Below are positions 25,046 to 39,029 of a DNA stretch of 64,000 nt, piece after piece (the first letter of the stretch is position 1; every line of letters begins with the position of its first letter). The position numbers and the translations under genes were made by a program. The notes beneath the pieces were generated by a model. It ran no database searches and had not been told where the DNA came from. It saw only the letters and a program-made list of their open reading frames with translations. Source of the DNA: Rhyacichthys aspro. Its lineage: Eukaryota > Chordata > Actinopteri > Gobiiformes > Rhyacichthyidae. Location: positions 21,987,307 through 22,051,306 of the forward strand of contig CM072151.1 in the NCBI GenBank assembly GCA_036850595.1. Reading direction: 5' to 3'.

Positions 25046-28000
25046 CACCTAGTACCCTCCTACCTGTAAATCATGTTAGTGATTTGCATAATGGATTCGG
25101 CAAAGGTTTTATGTCAGATGACACAACTCTCTATTTATTCGGTCTTGGGACAGGCTAAAAAAGTACACTGGCTTTTGACCCCCCATGGCTAGATTTGAGG
25201 CATTCACCTGCCGTAATGCTATGCAAATGTAGACCCCCCTTCAAACAATTTTGTCATGAATTTCTATTAATATGGCTCAGTTAACTTCCTCAGTTAAGAG
25301 TATAAATGTATCAGAAACAGTCTTTTACAATGTCTCCATGAATTCCCCTCCAGTTTTTGTCCAACCCTCTCTGATGATCCAGGCTTTTGGTGCAGACTGA
25401 TTTTGACACAGTGTCCTCAGTCTCCCTTTGAGCCGATAAGATCTCGTTCTTCTGCTGGCTGTCATTCTTTCCATTAAGTCACCTTTGATTTGTTCTGAGA
25501 CCCACCTCAAATAGGTGACAATCGACACTGGCAGAGCCCCGCAGAGTGCTTCTGTGTGCACCTTACACAAGTCGGAACACCTGCGGCTTTGTGACGGAGC
25601 TTTGATCAGCACATCTGCCCGCTTTAATGTTAAAAGCACAGTCTTATGATTATATGATAAAAATTCTTTATTCCTTACATACAGCAAAGTGTTATAATAA
25701 TAATATTGTTGAGATTATAACAGAGCAGCAAATAGTGCACATGCAAATCATATTGTATGTAAAAGTGTGTTGTGTGAGGGGGGTGTTGTGTGTTGTGGTT
25801 GAGGCATTTAAGAGTTGCTTAGTACATATTAGAACCTGCTATGGACATTAAAATATAATTACAAAGTTATTAACCATCTTTACTATAGTATTATAGTTTA
25901 TCATCCTCCTTTTACCCTTGATAGTTACCACAACTGCTCTCTCCTGCCTCTGATATGAATGTTAAAGCCTAGCAACTTAAACCACATTGACATAGACATA
26001 CAAACAATCAGAACTGAAATTTATATAAATGGATTTGATTGGTCAGTTGCATTGAACTGGATGGTAGACATGGTTAATGGGAGAAGTTCCACACCCACTT
26101 CCCTTTATTAAAAAAGTGAGAGGGTCTGGCTGGCCAGGGCCCCCAAAAGCCCTTCCTTGAATGGTGATAGCTGCATCAAGCTTTGACAAAAAAAGCAATA
26201 TGTACAGCTGACTTTTCATTTTTCCACACAGACATGTAACAGTAGGGGTAGAACTTTAAAAGTCACATTCGCACAAATGCGGCCACTTCAAATTTTCACT
26301 TGCTCTGCCACATTCAAAGCCACATTCTCCATTATATAGGGAAAAAAATAAGAAAACTGAGTTTCCTTGTCTTCACTTGTAAAATGGAAAAGCATGATCC
26401 TTGGACACTATCATAAAAACAGAAAATGATATATTCCACTTAGAATAATCACAAGCCTGTGTCCCTTTATGTAGTTTAGCACCGGCCAACTCGTACAGGT
26501 TACTGCACACATTCTCACATTACACCTTCAGACCCCGGTCTCTGGTCGTCTGCCATTAAATAATAACAACACATTGACGAGCTGCAGTCGGAGCAGATCC
26601 CTCACCACTCTGCAAGCTGCTCTCTGACTGATATCTGATTTGTAATTCAAGGCCGATCTGGACAAATCCATACACCAGTCTAAGCCAAACAAGCGGCAGA
26701 GTGTGCACACCGACGAGGACAGATGGGACGCAGGGGTTTGTTGTTTGACACACAAAGAAGAAGCTGCGAGGCTCCACATGGAACTGTCAATGAATACCAG
26801 GTCAGAGATGAGAACGCACTGTCAGATTCCCTAAGCATGCTGGGAGAGGAAAATTGAAGAAAGAACAATAGAGTCTCTGAGAATTTCTGTTACTATTTCC
26901 CAGTGTTCCCCCAGGACTTGCAAACATATGTCCATCAAAATAAGTGGCACACTGCGGTGATGAGCTTTTACTCAATCAACCCTCAACAGAAAAATCGGAC
27001 ATAAAGAAGCAAGATAAAACGATTTGACAAGTCCCAAAACAGCCTGGGCATAATTCTAATGTAGCCTTGTAAGATTTGTATCGAATGTGGAACCACTCAC
27101 TGAGGTTTTTCCACCCTCTCACTAACAGCACACACATATTCAGTCAGCTGCCATTTGCCAGATTCATCCCATTTAAGCAGAAGTGGTGATTCGTGTTGCC
27201 TAAAAGCTGGACTGTAGAAAGTAGGCCACTTTGTGTAAGGATGGGGCATTAAACTCTGGAAGTCTGAAAATAATTTCTGTAAATGAACGTATATAATGTG
27301 CTAATCAATGTAATTTACAATAGTTTTCGAAGGAGGCATCTAACATGGTTTATTATAGTATATTGGGGACCTAAACCCACAGATTTTCTTCTAAACCAGT
27401 TAATTTAATGATGTCCTTGATAAACATACACTTTTATAGACAGTGCCATTCAAACAAATGTCAAAAGTTATTAAATGCATAAATAAATACACAACACAAG
27501 TTTTAACAACTATATGCTTTATCGGGCAGTTTCATACAATATACCAAATCAGTGACAGTCTAATTGTATATTGTTGTGTTGTGTTAATAAGATTATATAT
27601 TACATTTATTTTTCCCTTGCCCCCTTTGGCAGTGATTTTTACTGAGCATTGCACTTAATTGGTCTTTGTGTATGATTCAAACTAGGATCACAAAATATAT
27701 CTCATAATATTAACAATAACATGTATAATACATCTCTGAGCTATACCTTTGACTGTGATAATGTTATGGTATTTTATGTGAAAGGTGTCTGGATGTGGTT
27801 TGATATTTAATCCAATTATATTCAAGGTGACATTAAAATATAGACATTAATAGAGCCTTGTATATCGCTGGATACCTCAGTATGCAGTCAACAGAAGAGG
27901 CAGAGCACAGAGGAAAAGAAAGCCAAGCCAGAGTCTAGTCTGGACAGCAGCAGTGACAACAGCTCATGTGTAGAATCTGGCAGGAGACGCAGTGTGTTCT

Positions 28001-31000
28001 ATCTCTGCTGGATCTAGATCTCAATCTGTCTGCTGTCTGTGAATGTGTCTTTGTGGCTCATATCTGCTCTATTATCAACTGTCAGACTCTGTTCATGTTC
28101 ACAAATCTATTACTGTTGCTTTTTACAAAATATTTTTAGACGTTTCTGTTCCTGGAAGGCGTCGATGCTGCTGTTGTTCAAAGGCAAGAGTGTTGACTAG
28201 ACATGTGGATATTAAATATTGATGTGCTACATGGTAGAATTATTGGAAATGTTTTACTCCAGAATGTCAATAAAGTCTTTCTCATTTGGCAAGGATTTCT
28301 CTTTCGAACTTTTCACTGTAGATGAGAGTCGGCCTAGAGCAACGAAACTGCAGCACAATGGTTGTATCCATATGTCACTTTGATTATTTACTCTCTTAAC
28401 ATATCTGTAAAAAACATTTCCATCTGCATCTAGATTTAGTTTACATGATGTCTTTTAGTTTTTCTTAAGACTCTACAGGCCAATACATGACCTGTATGTA
28501 TTTATTTGCAAAAAGAACTACAAATTTGCAGATTTTTATACTGCACTTTGCTTATATTATAACAGAGTGATATAATAACATAAAACATAAACATGCATAA
28601 TAATCAGTGTAAAGGATTAACACAATATCAGGGATAATTATATTCAAACAATGAGTTCCAGATAAAGTATTTCAGTGTGCACAGTCATAATCAACATCTG
28701 TGGTTAATAGGTCTGTGTACCTCCTGCCCAGGGCCCCCACAGTCTGTAGAAATGCCTCTGGGTCTGTGCAACAGTTTGTGAATTTAGATGGGCGGACTAA
28801 AGACTTAGGAGTTTTAAGTTAAGTTTGACCTTTACACCAACACTGTGACATTTGAACTGTGTACTCCTACTGGTGAGCCGGGTTGGAGGCCAGAGGACAG
28901 GAACCAAGAAAGAAAGAAAGGTGGAATCTGAACTGGTCCACACTTCGGACAGCTGTTGATGAGTTTGGAGTGTGTTGTCCTGGCTGTTGTTGCCGTGTTG
29001 TCCTCCTTAATGGGCCCTGGAAGGGTCCACTCTTGTGCTCTCTGCCTGTGAGCTGAGCTTAAGCTGCTCTTTTGTGGGTCAGAGGTCAGGGAGACGCTCC
29101 TGGAAGTCTGGCAGTCTGAATTGCCAAAGTCTTTATAAAAATGGAGTGTCAGGCACTGTACAGTTTGTGTTCTGTTCATTGTAGGCTTTGTGAGAAAAAC
29201 AGCCAGTGCATTGTAGCCAATAATTATTGTAGGAGCAAAAATTGTCTAGAACATGTTTTTTGACAGGAAAAAAGTATGGGCACTTAAGAAAAATTGTTTC
29301 ACAAAGAAAAATAACTGAATACAATAGTAATTATTTTAATTACTTAATTAATGAAAATGATAATGAAAGATAAGACAGACTCGGATGGAGTAAGAGATTT
29401 GAGGAGACCAAAAAAAAATAAAAAAAATGAGAAAGATGGGACTCCCAGTACTTTGTAAGTTTTTAAGGTGTATCTAAATTCATGGTGTAAAAAAACTCAG
29501 TTTTTGTGTCTCAGTTTTCAGTTTCTCAGTTTCTTTGTCTCAGCTTAGACGGAGTGAAGAGTTTGGTATTATTGCTAACCCTAATTAATCCCATTTTCAC
29601 ACGACATGAAACACTCATTTATACAAAACACATCTTATGTAAAGTCAGGAGCGTAGAGGACAGGGACATTTTTTTCTGTAGATCTGAATAGGGCTCTCGT
29701 GAACCCAACTACATTACTGTATTTCCCCATGTAGAGTATAGTTGGTAGCGTGCCAGTTTGTGCGACTCCAGCTCCTCATGCAGCAGCACGTTTGTATCCA
29801 GCCGTGACCGTGCATCATGTTAGAGTCTATAGAGCTGTAGGATGACTTGGTAAAACCCTGTGTGAGGCCTGTAAAGGATGTTTGATCAAATCTGATGAGA
29901 GATTAGCAACAGTTGGCAGTGACAGTGTTGTAAACAAACAGTGGGTAGATTACAGAAATTATATTTGTGACGCTTCTTCTGGACAAACACTGTCTTTAGC
30001 ATTGTTCTGACTTATGCATTGACTTGGTGTAAACCTGCTTTATCCAGTTAACTCAAAGACAGTGGACATTAATTATTCAGAGATTCATTCAAGCTATGAG
30101 TAACGTGACTGTCTTTTCCTGGAAGTCGGACATATTTGGAGTAAGAAAGGGATTTTATTTATTTTTTTCTTCATTTATACTTAAAAGCTATGATAAGAGA
30201 AGAAAAGCTTTGAAACAACTGGACACATTGTCTTATTATCCATCTCTCTAGAAAACGAAAACACCTTCTGTTGAGGAAGGAACCAAAGACATTGATTTAA
30301 GTTACTTTTTATTCTGTTTTGTTTTTTTGGTTTTTGGTTTTTTTAAACTGCAACTTAAGGCTTGTATTGTTTGGTCAGTAGTTGCTGAAGTAAAAGTTTC
30401 TTTTTTTCCCTTAAAGATAACAAACTTTAACACCAGATTTTCATCGCTAATTTGATATTTTAAATTTTGAGGCAGTATTTTGAGTTTAAAATGTTTCTTT
30501 TATTTGTGAACTTTTCAGAACTTTGCAAAAATTTCAAGTTAATAAGTCAGTATGTCATGGTTGTTATTAGTTATCATTATTACTACTGATCTCATGCAAG
30601 ATTTTCAGTTACAAAGTCAGTTTTTAGAAAATTTGGTTAAAAGTCATTAAGCCAGTGTTTTGAGTAAAAGATGTATTTTCCAATAATAAATAAAAGAAAG
30701 TTGTATCAAATGTAGCTCAAAAATCAGATTCAGAGGAATTTCCCACTAAAATCTGTAACTGAAGTATAGGACATCAGAACCAAACAAGTCCATGTGCATG
30801 TTCTGATAAAAAAACACAAAAACACTTAAAATATGCCTTCCCACTATCAGAACATTAACAGAATCAGACCCCTTTCAAAAGGCCCAACTCTCATGTGGAG
30901 ATCAGGAGATAAAGGTTAAACTGTGTGACTACGGCAGGCCCTAGACTCCAGATACAATCAGTGATAATTGTGCAAAGGGCTTGTGCAGGCGACGTCTGAT

Positions 31001-32589
31001 CCATGGCAACATCTCCGCTCAATAGCAACTCTAATTTCAGAGGTTAAGCAGGATACTTGCAAAGAAAAAACATTTAAAAGGCAGCTCTTGCCATCTATAA
31101 AGAAGGTCACACTAATGATGTAGTGCATAAATAATGCAGGGATAAATACTTGAGAAGAATATCATTTTAAATTCAAATGAACATGTAACAAACAAAGCTA
31201 TGGTGAACTAGAAAAAAAAAAAATCTATTCTCTTACAAAAAATGGTTATTAAGCCACAATAGGACACAATAAAAAGCCAGCTGGACTCTTTACATAACAT
31301 AGATTAATACATAAGTATTATTTACAAACATTTGTTTGACATTTTCAAATATTCTTGAATACATCAGCATCTTCTTACTTTTAAGCATTTTCTCACACGT
31401 CTTAACATTTTGGGGTTTACTCTGGTATGTGTCGTAGGAAGTTGTCAGTTCTATTCTGAATTGTTACCAAATATAATACAACAACTGAACTCAGGACCAA
31501 GTATCTTGCCAAACTGAATCCAGACATTATTGGTTGTGTGGTCTGCTTTACTTTTTACCTCAATAAGTCTTGGTCTTGTCTATGTCTTGACACATTCATG
31601 GTCTTGGTCAGGAGTTGGTCACTGCAGTTTTGGTTTTGATTCCAGCCACATTACTGATAAGGTCCTGGAAGAGTCCTGCTAAATAGTCTGTAAAATAAGT
31701 CTAAACCCTGATTTTTTTGATTGGTTTATGCATATTTTAGTTTTTTGAATACCATTGGGTTTAGGTTTGCAGCAGTTACAGTTAGTTTTATGTTCGATCA
31801 CATAGTAGTGAGTTTTCAATTTTTGTCTTTTAGTCATCTGTTGTCTTTTAAATTGTTTTCATGAAGTTGTTGCCATTTTAAAAATGTGGTGGGCCTTTTT
31901 TCCTGGGACAAAGAACCTGGACTCCCGTGTTAAAGTCCTAGGTTTTATCAGCTAACCATACAGGCACTCAAGATGTTGGATGAAAAAAATCAGTTTTTCA
32001 CTAACATAGTTAAAAAGTAGACACTCCAACTCCTAAAAGAATATATTAAAACGTGATGTAGAGGCTGAGTGATGTTTTAAGCCCCATCAGAGAAAAATAA
32101 TCAACACTAAGCACTAGTTCCTTGTACTTGTTAGGTATTACCCTGTCTTATTGAGTAGAAAGTAAATTTTTCATTAGTTGTATATATAGGGATGCTTGGC
32201 TAAGCTTCAGGTTCAAACTTCTCACAGGTTAAAAAAATATATATATTAAAGCTCATGGAGTTAAAAAGGCCATGGAAAAGTAGCGGTCTGCTGCTAACCT
32301 TTACTCAGCCTCACAGATATCGACAAAAAGCAGAGAAAAGAGCGAAGTGTTCCATCTGGACGAGTAACCTTTCCTCCAGCCCCCAATCAGAAAATGTGAC
32401 CACAAGAGTGGGGAAAAATCCTAATTAGTTTTTACAATGTTGAAACAATTTCTAGTAATATCCGGCTAGAAGACATTTAAAGATTAAGACAATGTCCAGA
32501 CCAAGGCTATAGGTTTTGAAAATAGTTTACAAGGCTTAGACATGGTGTAGAGTTGTAACAAAAGAGAATGGTCTGGGTCTTGAGAAATA
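25046..32589. other. Non-coding, no gene recognised
   Basis: Largely AT-rich. A mixed-base stretch at about 26500-26870 is open on the minus strand in three overlapping frames with no family signature. The stretch 28830-29180 is similar (115-codon minus ORF, unrecognised). T-rich tracts occur around 30300-30350. No RNA gene or exon was supported. Confidence 0.55.
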
Positions 32590-33075
32590 GCCTGACCAGC
32601 CAGATGGCTTTCTCATTGTATTACATACAGAGAAAGTCTGGGATTGTCCAATCTGCTCCGTATTCTGCAACGGCTCTTTCTTTCCAGCCAATCGTAGCGA
32701 GGGAGGCGAGATTTTGTTTCGCGCCATATTGAGCATGATAATTGATTTTTGCAACCAAAACGGTACACAGGTTTAGGTAGCTTCCTACGCTCAAAATAAG
32801 CACTGAACTCGATATTACACCGTGTCCTCAGATTTTCCTGACAAATATGACAGAAATCATTCACCGTCACCGAAGCATCTTCTCTCTCTCTCCATGCTGG
32901 TGTACGCTGTGGTTTGTTGACAACTAGAATCGGTTTCGCTTTCCTTACATCACATCTGTGGTTTCTCTGATTGGTTCACTCAGCGGGAGTTAGTTCCGCC
33001 CATGGTCCCTGCTTGAAAACTTGTTCCAAACCCCCCCCCCAAAAAGATTAATCTCCAAAAAATACAATGAGAAAG
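32590..33075. mobile_element. MITE with palindromic ends, copy 2, right end eroded
   Basis: Starts TA|GCCTGACCAGCCAGATGG then TTTCTCATTGTATTACATAC, the same terminal repeat as the copy at 13887-14336. Its interior matches that copy in reverse orientation (shared landmarks: CCAATCGTAGCGAGG, AATAAGCACTGAACT, CATGCTGGTGTACGCTGTGG, GTTAGTTCCGCCCATGG). The right end has only TACAATGAGAAAG left after a C10 run, so its inverted repeat is truncated. Three overlapping minus ORFs (60-85 codons) run across the left part but have no family signature. Confidence 0.85.
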
Positions 33076-36000
33076 AGGATTTTTAAGAAGCCGAGACCAG
33101 ATCTTCTTCATTACTCTCTACTTTTTCACCACTAATCACTTCTTTCCACATCATTTATAATTATAAAATTAAATCTTCTATTATTTAATCTTATCCTAGG
33201 TCATTTTCACAGCTAGTTTGTTGACTTAGTCCGATTGGAGACAAAAGTTTCAACTTTTGCTTTAGTCACTTTCCTATAGGTCTAAAATCTACTCTTACAG
33301 CTGTATCAGCATATGGTGGGCTTTAATAAATAAGTAAGTTTAGAGGAGCGCTATAGTGCGAGTCCAATCATTGCAATTTTCCACAGATTAGTTTGAAATC
33401 TTGTTCTTGGCATTGCTTACAACAGCATAACATACTCAGGATATTTACAACTCGTATATTATTAACAGTTGAGTCTCTTTTTGCCCCACATTTGTTATTT
33501 TTCCATTAGTTTAGCTCCATCCACCACATCAGCTGTTACTTGGAAGACTGTTTTTTGGCAGAACCACAGTTAATTTTCACCTTCACAATGCCTCAAACAT
33601 ACAAATGCTCTGGAGAATAGTGTCTAAAAAGAACCTGAACCCTTATATTGTGGCAGCGTGAAGACAGTGGGGGTTGGGAGTCGTGACAGTGAGCTCTAGG
33701 GCTTGACTTGAGGTGAGCCTTGTTGAATGTGTGTATGTGGGAGCAGAGATAGTGCAAGAGGAGGACTGACATTTTGCAGCAGCTTGTTTATGACTGCAGG
33801 CAGCGGGCGGGCAGCGCACAGCGACATCACTTCCTGGGTGGCCGGGCCTCATTAGGGAGACAGAAGCTGACAGAGGCACAGAGTCAGAGTGAGAGACAAA
33901 AACACAATGAATCAGGACAGTGTGTTACATGGAGCACGTCTGGCTCTGCTGCTTTGGGCCGCTTTTTAAAAAACAAAGGAAACACAGCACACTCTGGTTC
34001 CATAATGTTGAATTATTTCAACCACCACTATAAAGGAACCGCCAGTGGGCCAGGTTTACCCAAAGCCACAACAGTATGAGCATCAACAGTTTTATTTTTC
34101 TATTCTTGGGTTTAGCTAATGTAGCATGCTAATATGCTTAAAATACTACTGTAGCGCACTTTGTTAGAGATATGTTTGCAGCTCAGTTTTCTGGATATTG
34201 CTGACATAAAGACTCATATTCTCACATAAAGAGAGGTGGTGACAATAAAAGGAAGCAGCACAATGTTTAGTTGAGTTACAACATAAAAACATTAAGGTTA
34301 TTGATCTAATTCCCAGCCAAACCTAGGCCTTTCTTTGTAGCCTTGTGTCTTGCTGGGTTCTTTAGTGTCCCTTCCACTGTTTTAAAACAAGTTATCATCC
34401 AGCAAATCCTGCAACCTGCAAATGCAATATGATATGCTAAAGAAATACAAAAGTCCTTTTAAAAAAAGTCCTCATTGTGGCCAACTTTCTGACTGTTTAA
34501 CAGCAATAATTGCATTTAACTTATTCTAATTCATTACACTAGTTTTTTTGCAAAGACTAAACACTACAGATCAGTCTTGTCTGTTTGAATATACAGCTAA
34601 CAATTTATTTACATACATACACATTTGCAAAAGCTCATTCATTTTTGCATTTATTTAACTCATTACTAGTCCAAACACAATGCAGTTTCTGTAAAGCATT
34701 AAGACAAAAAGGCTGTATTAACAGCACGAACCATTTGAACAAGTGTGTATTAAAGGATTTAATGGAAAGCTCTTGTTTTTGCTGGATGTCTGGGGACATA
34801 ATTGATTAACCATAGAAAATGTAAAGGTCAGGCTGCAGATAATGGCCATTTAATTTATTGTGTTTCGTTTCATTGTTGTTGTTCAAGACATTTGCATGCA
34901 TTACGAAATTGTGTTTGTCATTTAAACATAATTCCCTGACGGTTTATCTGCAAACCGCAAACTCTAGTACTGTCCTTTTTCCTGTGAAATCGAGAAATCC
35001 TCATCTGTAAGAACAAACGCCTGACGGATATTTATATTGTGACGGCTGGGTAAAAGGATGGAGTCTTGATGCAGCATTATCATCGTCTTGTGGTTTAGAT
35101 TCAGTCAACAAAACACACTGAGGCGGGATTAATGCGACAGACTGAGGGGAAACCAAACCACAGAGGGTCATTTTCCTCTTATTCTTCACTTTATCTGCTT
35201 TTGCTGGAGTTTTCTCAATGAGCCCGTAGAAGATAACTGTGATAACATGTAGAGAGTGTTGTGATGCATGGTTCCACGGCTATGATCTATCAGAGTGCCT
35301 TCAGTAAAAAAAAAAAAAAAAAAAAAAGGCACTAAGCGGCTTATGGAGCTATATAAAAGACAGGCATATCTGAAAACCACCTTGCCTGGAGATTTTAGCA
35401 GCAGCAACCAGTTCAGGTCAGGCGCAGGATAGACGTGGTTTTGAAGAGCAGCAATGATAAAGATGCACTAGGATTAAGCATAACAATGATTTGAGCCGGA
35501 GCTTTGTGTGGGGATCGGTTTGGAATTCAGATTAAGATACAATATTTTAACAGTGTTTTATCCCTGACAGGCAGTGTGGCAGGTTGTCAACAGTAGAAAA
35601 AATATACATACTACACTACCTTGAAGTGATAAACGCTGGAGCTGTTTATGAATGAAATGCCGATACACTAAAAAAATTACAGTGTTATTGAATTTACTCA
35701 ATAATAATTATTTCTTTAAAAATAACATTTGGCACATATTCAAATGGATTAAATTTAATTAATTCTAAAAGAAGTTAAGTTTACAAAGACATATTATTTA
35801 CACTGACAGAGTTTAGGATCAACATATCCTATAAACCTAAACAAATGTGAGTCAGCTCTGAATCAGACCATGACACAGACACCTGAGAGGGATCTGTCCT
35901 TGTTTTATACCACACACATCAGCCTCACATAAACAGTGCCAACAAGGCCGTGGTGCGTCTCTAAAACTTTGGTACATATTGGTATCAGGCAGTTTCTCCA

Positions 36001-36667
36001 AAGTCAATTTAAAAAAAACTCACAACTGAAGCAAAAACACAGTAAATTTAATTAAATGTAACACAAATCAGCATAATGTAGAGGGGCTGGGCTTAACATC
36101 AATCCAAAATGTTGTGAGATTCAAAGTTGTTTTGAACATTCATTTACGGCCGCCAACAATCAAGCACAAATGGGTCTCAGATCCTTCACAGTTTGAGAGT
36201 GAAACATTCCTGAGAAGCGCTGTCACCATATTTCCGGTTTGGTTTGCTGACTTCAAAACTTAAGCAGGTTAAATATGTCATATTAGTAAGCACATAGCCT
36301 GCTTAATGTTGTGCAAGTGGGGACTATTCTTGTAAAACAGCCCACATAACTTGCACCAGCCAATGTAGATGTGCTTCTCAGTTCAAAGCCATAGATGTAT
36401 TATAAGACCTGGATCCCCATTCAGTCACAGCAGTCAATTGATTTTCAATGACAGCTGCTCAATGGTGAGTACATACAACTTGTAACCATTTTGCAAGTTG
36501 GAGGAGTCCTGACATACACCAGGTGTCTCGTTTTACTCATTGTGAGTTGTAGAGTTTATAGAGCGAGAGTATAATTAAGAATACTGTATAATTCTTTATT
36601 ATACTAGGGTTACAATATACAGCTATACCTATCCTCACCAGGGTAATTCATTATGGCCTAGATGATG
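33076..36667. other. Non-coding; GC-richer stretch at about 33640-34080
   Basis: No exon recognised. The 33640-34080 stretch is open on both strands (101 codons +, 78 codons -) without family signature; it may be a conserved element. A poly-A tract of about 22 nt lies near 35307-35328. Confidence 0.55.
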
Positions 36668-36950
36668 CAGAACAGCCATCCCCAATTAGCGGACCACAGA
36701 CCAGACCCGGCCTGCGAAAGCCGACTGACTGTGCTGCAGGTATCCCATCTACATAAAGAATGAAAAATTATGTCCGCTACTTTGTTGAATTTTGACCTTT
36801 TGCCACACCATATACTTGACCTCTGAAATCACATTGTTTTCATACTGCATGCTCTTTCGTTCACTAGCAAAGCAAACAAAGAAAAACAGATAGCATCAAC
36901 CACCTCCAGCAGCATGGTCTGCTAAAAAAAAAAAAACGCAAAGCCGAGCT
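36668..36950. repeat. hAT-like transposon remnant
   Basis: Begins near CAGCCATCCCCAATTAGCGG, followed by ACCAGACCCGGCCTGCGAA. This resembles the 'CAGNGGTCCCCAACCGGCGG ... ACCCGGCC' terminus of a common vertebrate hAT family, from memory. No matching right end or target duplication was found. Confidence 0.45.
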
Positions 36951-37030
36951 TAGGGATGAACTGATCCAATACTCGGACCAGAAACTAGTCCTATTATAAA
37001 GAAAAAAGCCGGATATCGGTGATTGGAGTA
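36951..37030. repeat. Remnant of the AGGGATG...GATCC repeat family
   Basis: TAGGGATGAACTGATCCAAT followed by GGATATCGGTGATTGG resembles the end of a widespread fish hAT-type repeat (AGGGATGCACCGATCC and GATATCGG motifs) from memory. A similar inverted end is seen at about 54750-54815. Confidence 0.45.
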
Positions 37031-38159
37031 AATACATAGGTTTGATCTCTTATGTGTAGCTCTATATCTGTGGCGCTACTAGAAATTTAACAGCACATAT
37101 TAACAAACGCATATTAACAAACAAAAAAAAAATCAACAATCTCAACAAAAAACATTTTTATTTGTGGAAAGATTTTGAGTGCAGATTTTAATTCCTATTG
37201 AACTGTGTCAAAACGAAATTTTCAGAAAAATAGTTTGGATATTTTTACATTGATTTTGTGGGAAAAAATGTAAAGATGCACTCTTCTGGCAAGATCTATT
37301 CTATGAGTTGCTAGGTTGCTCTTTTGTTGTCAGTAATACTGGTTATGTCCGTGTTTTGGTTTTAGTAATCAGGAAATAAAACATCTCGTACTGGCACAAT
37401 TAGATGGAATTTTTTTCTAGCCCTTGGTGTTGTATGTTTGGCATTTTCCAGCCCTCTAAAGTACCTACGTTATTCTTTCATTGTCCATCTTTATTTGATT
37501 TTATTTCTAGTGGCTGTTTTGGAGCTATCTTTAGCTCCACTTCTTGTGTATGCCTCATATTTTTTTCTAAAGTGCCACTTTCCATTGGGAGCGCTCTTCT
37601 CCCTGCTCACCCCCCTCTCCTCACCCTCTCACCTCCGCCCACACTCCTTTTCTCACATTGTCAGCACCTCTCCCACTTCCGCTCCTCTGTCCCTTGCTCT
37701 CCGTGCCCCTCCTTTAAAACTTCTTGTTTGGTTTTTCGCACTGTGTCTTCATCTGCCGCCCTCTTTAGTGCCCTTCTGTGCTAATAATACACCACCGCAA
37801 AGAAAGGAGGCTGCTTAGACGTTCACAGTCACATCACCAGGGCAAGAGCACTGCCTCAAGCCTGATCTGAGCCTGAACACAGTTGCTTCTTGTAATGGAC
37901 CAGTCTTTCAGATTCTTATAAAGTACGTTTTGTTTATTAGAAACCATCCATTGCATTGCAATGCTTGTCCATTTGCATCATTTTTCTTTGCTGACACTTC
38001 CAGACATCTACATGCAGTCTTTGGAGCAATTATAAAAATCTTTTTGGCATAACACATTGCAATAATTTTTTGTACAATCATATGCATCTGAATGGTATTT
38101 GACTGTACACTCTGCTGGTGAAAAAGTGGAACAACTTACAATATACTATAAAATATTCA
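37031..38159. other. Non-coding; polypyrimidine stretch
   Basis: 37590-37790 is strongly C/T-biased (CTCACCCCCCTCTCCTCACC and similar). It produces two overlapping 126-codon + ORFs rich in Ser, Pro, Leu and Phe, as expected by chance from such composition. No gene was supported. Confidence 0.55.
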
Positions 38160-38290
38160 TTAATCCTCCTTTGCTAAGTTGCGTTAGGGGTCACGGGTGA
38201 ATGGAACATATCCTAGAATCTTTGTGAACACACACCCTTCGTGTTGTGAGGCAGGAGTGCTAACCACCCTGCCCTGGTGCACCTCAGATT
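38160..38290 (-). repeat. Decayed reverse-strand SINE
   Basis: GTGAGGCAGGAGTGCTAACC at about 38247-38266 is the inverted tRNA-like head seen also at 59798-59817. TAATCCTCCTTTGCTAAGTT and GGTCACGGGTGAATGGAAC lie where the inverted tail is expected. Body mostly lost. Confidence 0.6.
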
Positions 38291-38884
38291 TAATAATATG
38301 TGTTAAAAAAAATAATGCAGACACATCAGTTTGTTGAATTTTGTATATTTTCCTCTTTCTTGGACTGTCTGTATTTTGTTGTATTGATCAGATCCATTGT
38401 TACAGACAGAGTGTATGATTATCATGTGATTGCAGATGCTGGAACATTCTTTCTTTTTGTCATGTTTTGTTGTAAAAAGATTTTTGTAGCGCCAAAAGAA
38501 ATTGAGTCTCTTAGTTATGAATGTGTTGGGTGCTGCATGCTTCCAGAACAGCTCAGACCTGTTTGAAATTACAATACCTCATTTCCAGCCAAAATTCAAC
38601 ATTTGTAGGCACGGTGCTCACCAAACATATTATTATAATACCCTCTTATTACTCTACATTGAAATAATAGTGTTTAATAATAACAGGAAGGTAATAAAGA
38701 AAAGTCTGCCACAAGCTAAATGTGTGTTACTGCAACAAGTGGCTTTGTTATTTGCTACTATCTCTTGTCTTTTCATGCTGTTTTGAAAATATGTCCATTT
38801 GAGTCATTTTGTGTCACACAAAAATTAGACTGACCTACATTTGTGCATTAAGCTGGGTAAATATAGCCAATACACAAGACATGA

Positions 38885-39010
38885 CAACTTTATTTTTTTT
38901 TAAGTGCCAACTACAAGAAGAAGTCATCTAAAGACACTTTACAGGAGAAAAGAATAGAATTACTTGACAAGTCTAGTCTTAAAGATGGAGAGGGTGTCTG
39001 CCTTGGAACA
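38885..39010. repeat. Possible interspersed repeat remnant
   Basis: Contains AAGTCATCTAAAGACACTTT, TAGTCTTAAAGATGGAGAGG and GTGTCTGCCTT in order, which I associate with a common teleost repeat (AAGT-ATCTCAAGGCACTTTACA ... GAGAGGGTGTCTGCCTC). No ends were defined. Confidence 0.4.
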
Positions 39011-39029
39011 AGCAACTCATTAAAATAAA

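Noticed and set aside
24614..25158. Three + ORFs (88-151 codons)
   Set aside because: They are antisense to the RTE-like LINE fragment on the minus strand, which explains the openness and C/T bias.
37404..37818. Two 126-codon + ORFs
   Set aside because: Driven by a polypyrimidine tract; the translations are Ser/Pro/Leu/Phe-rich with no family signature and overlap each other in different frames.
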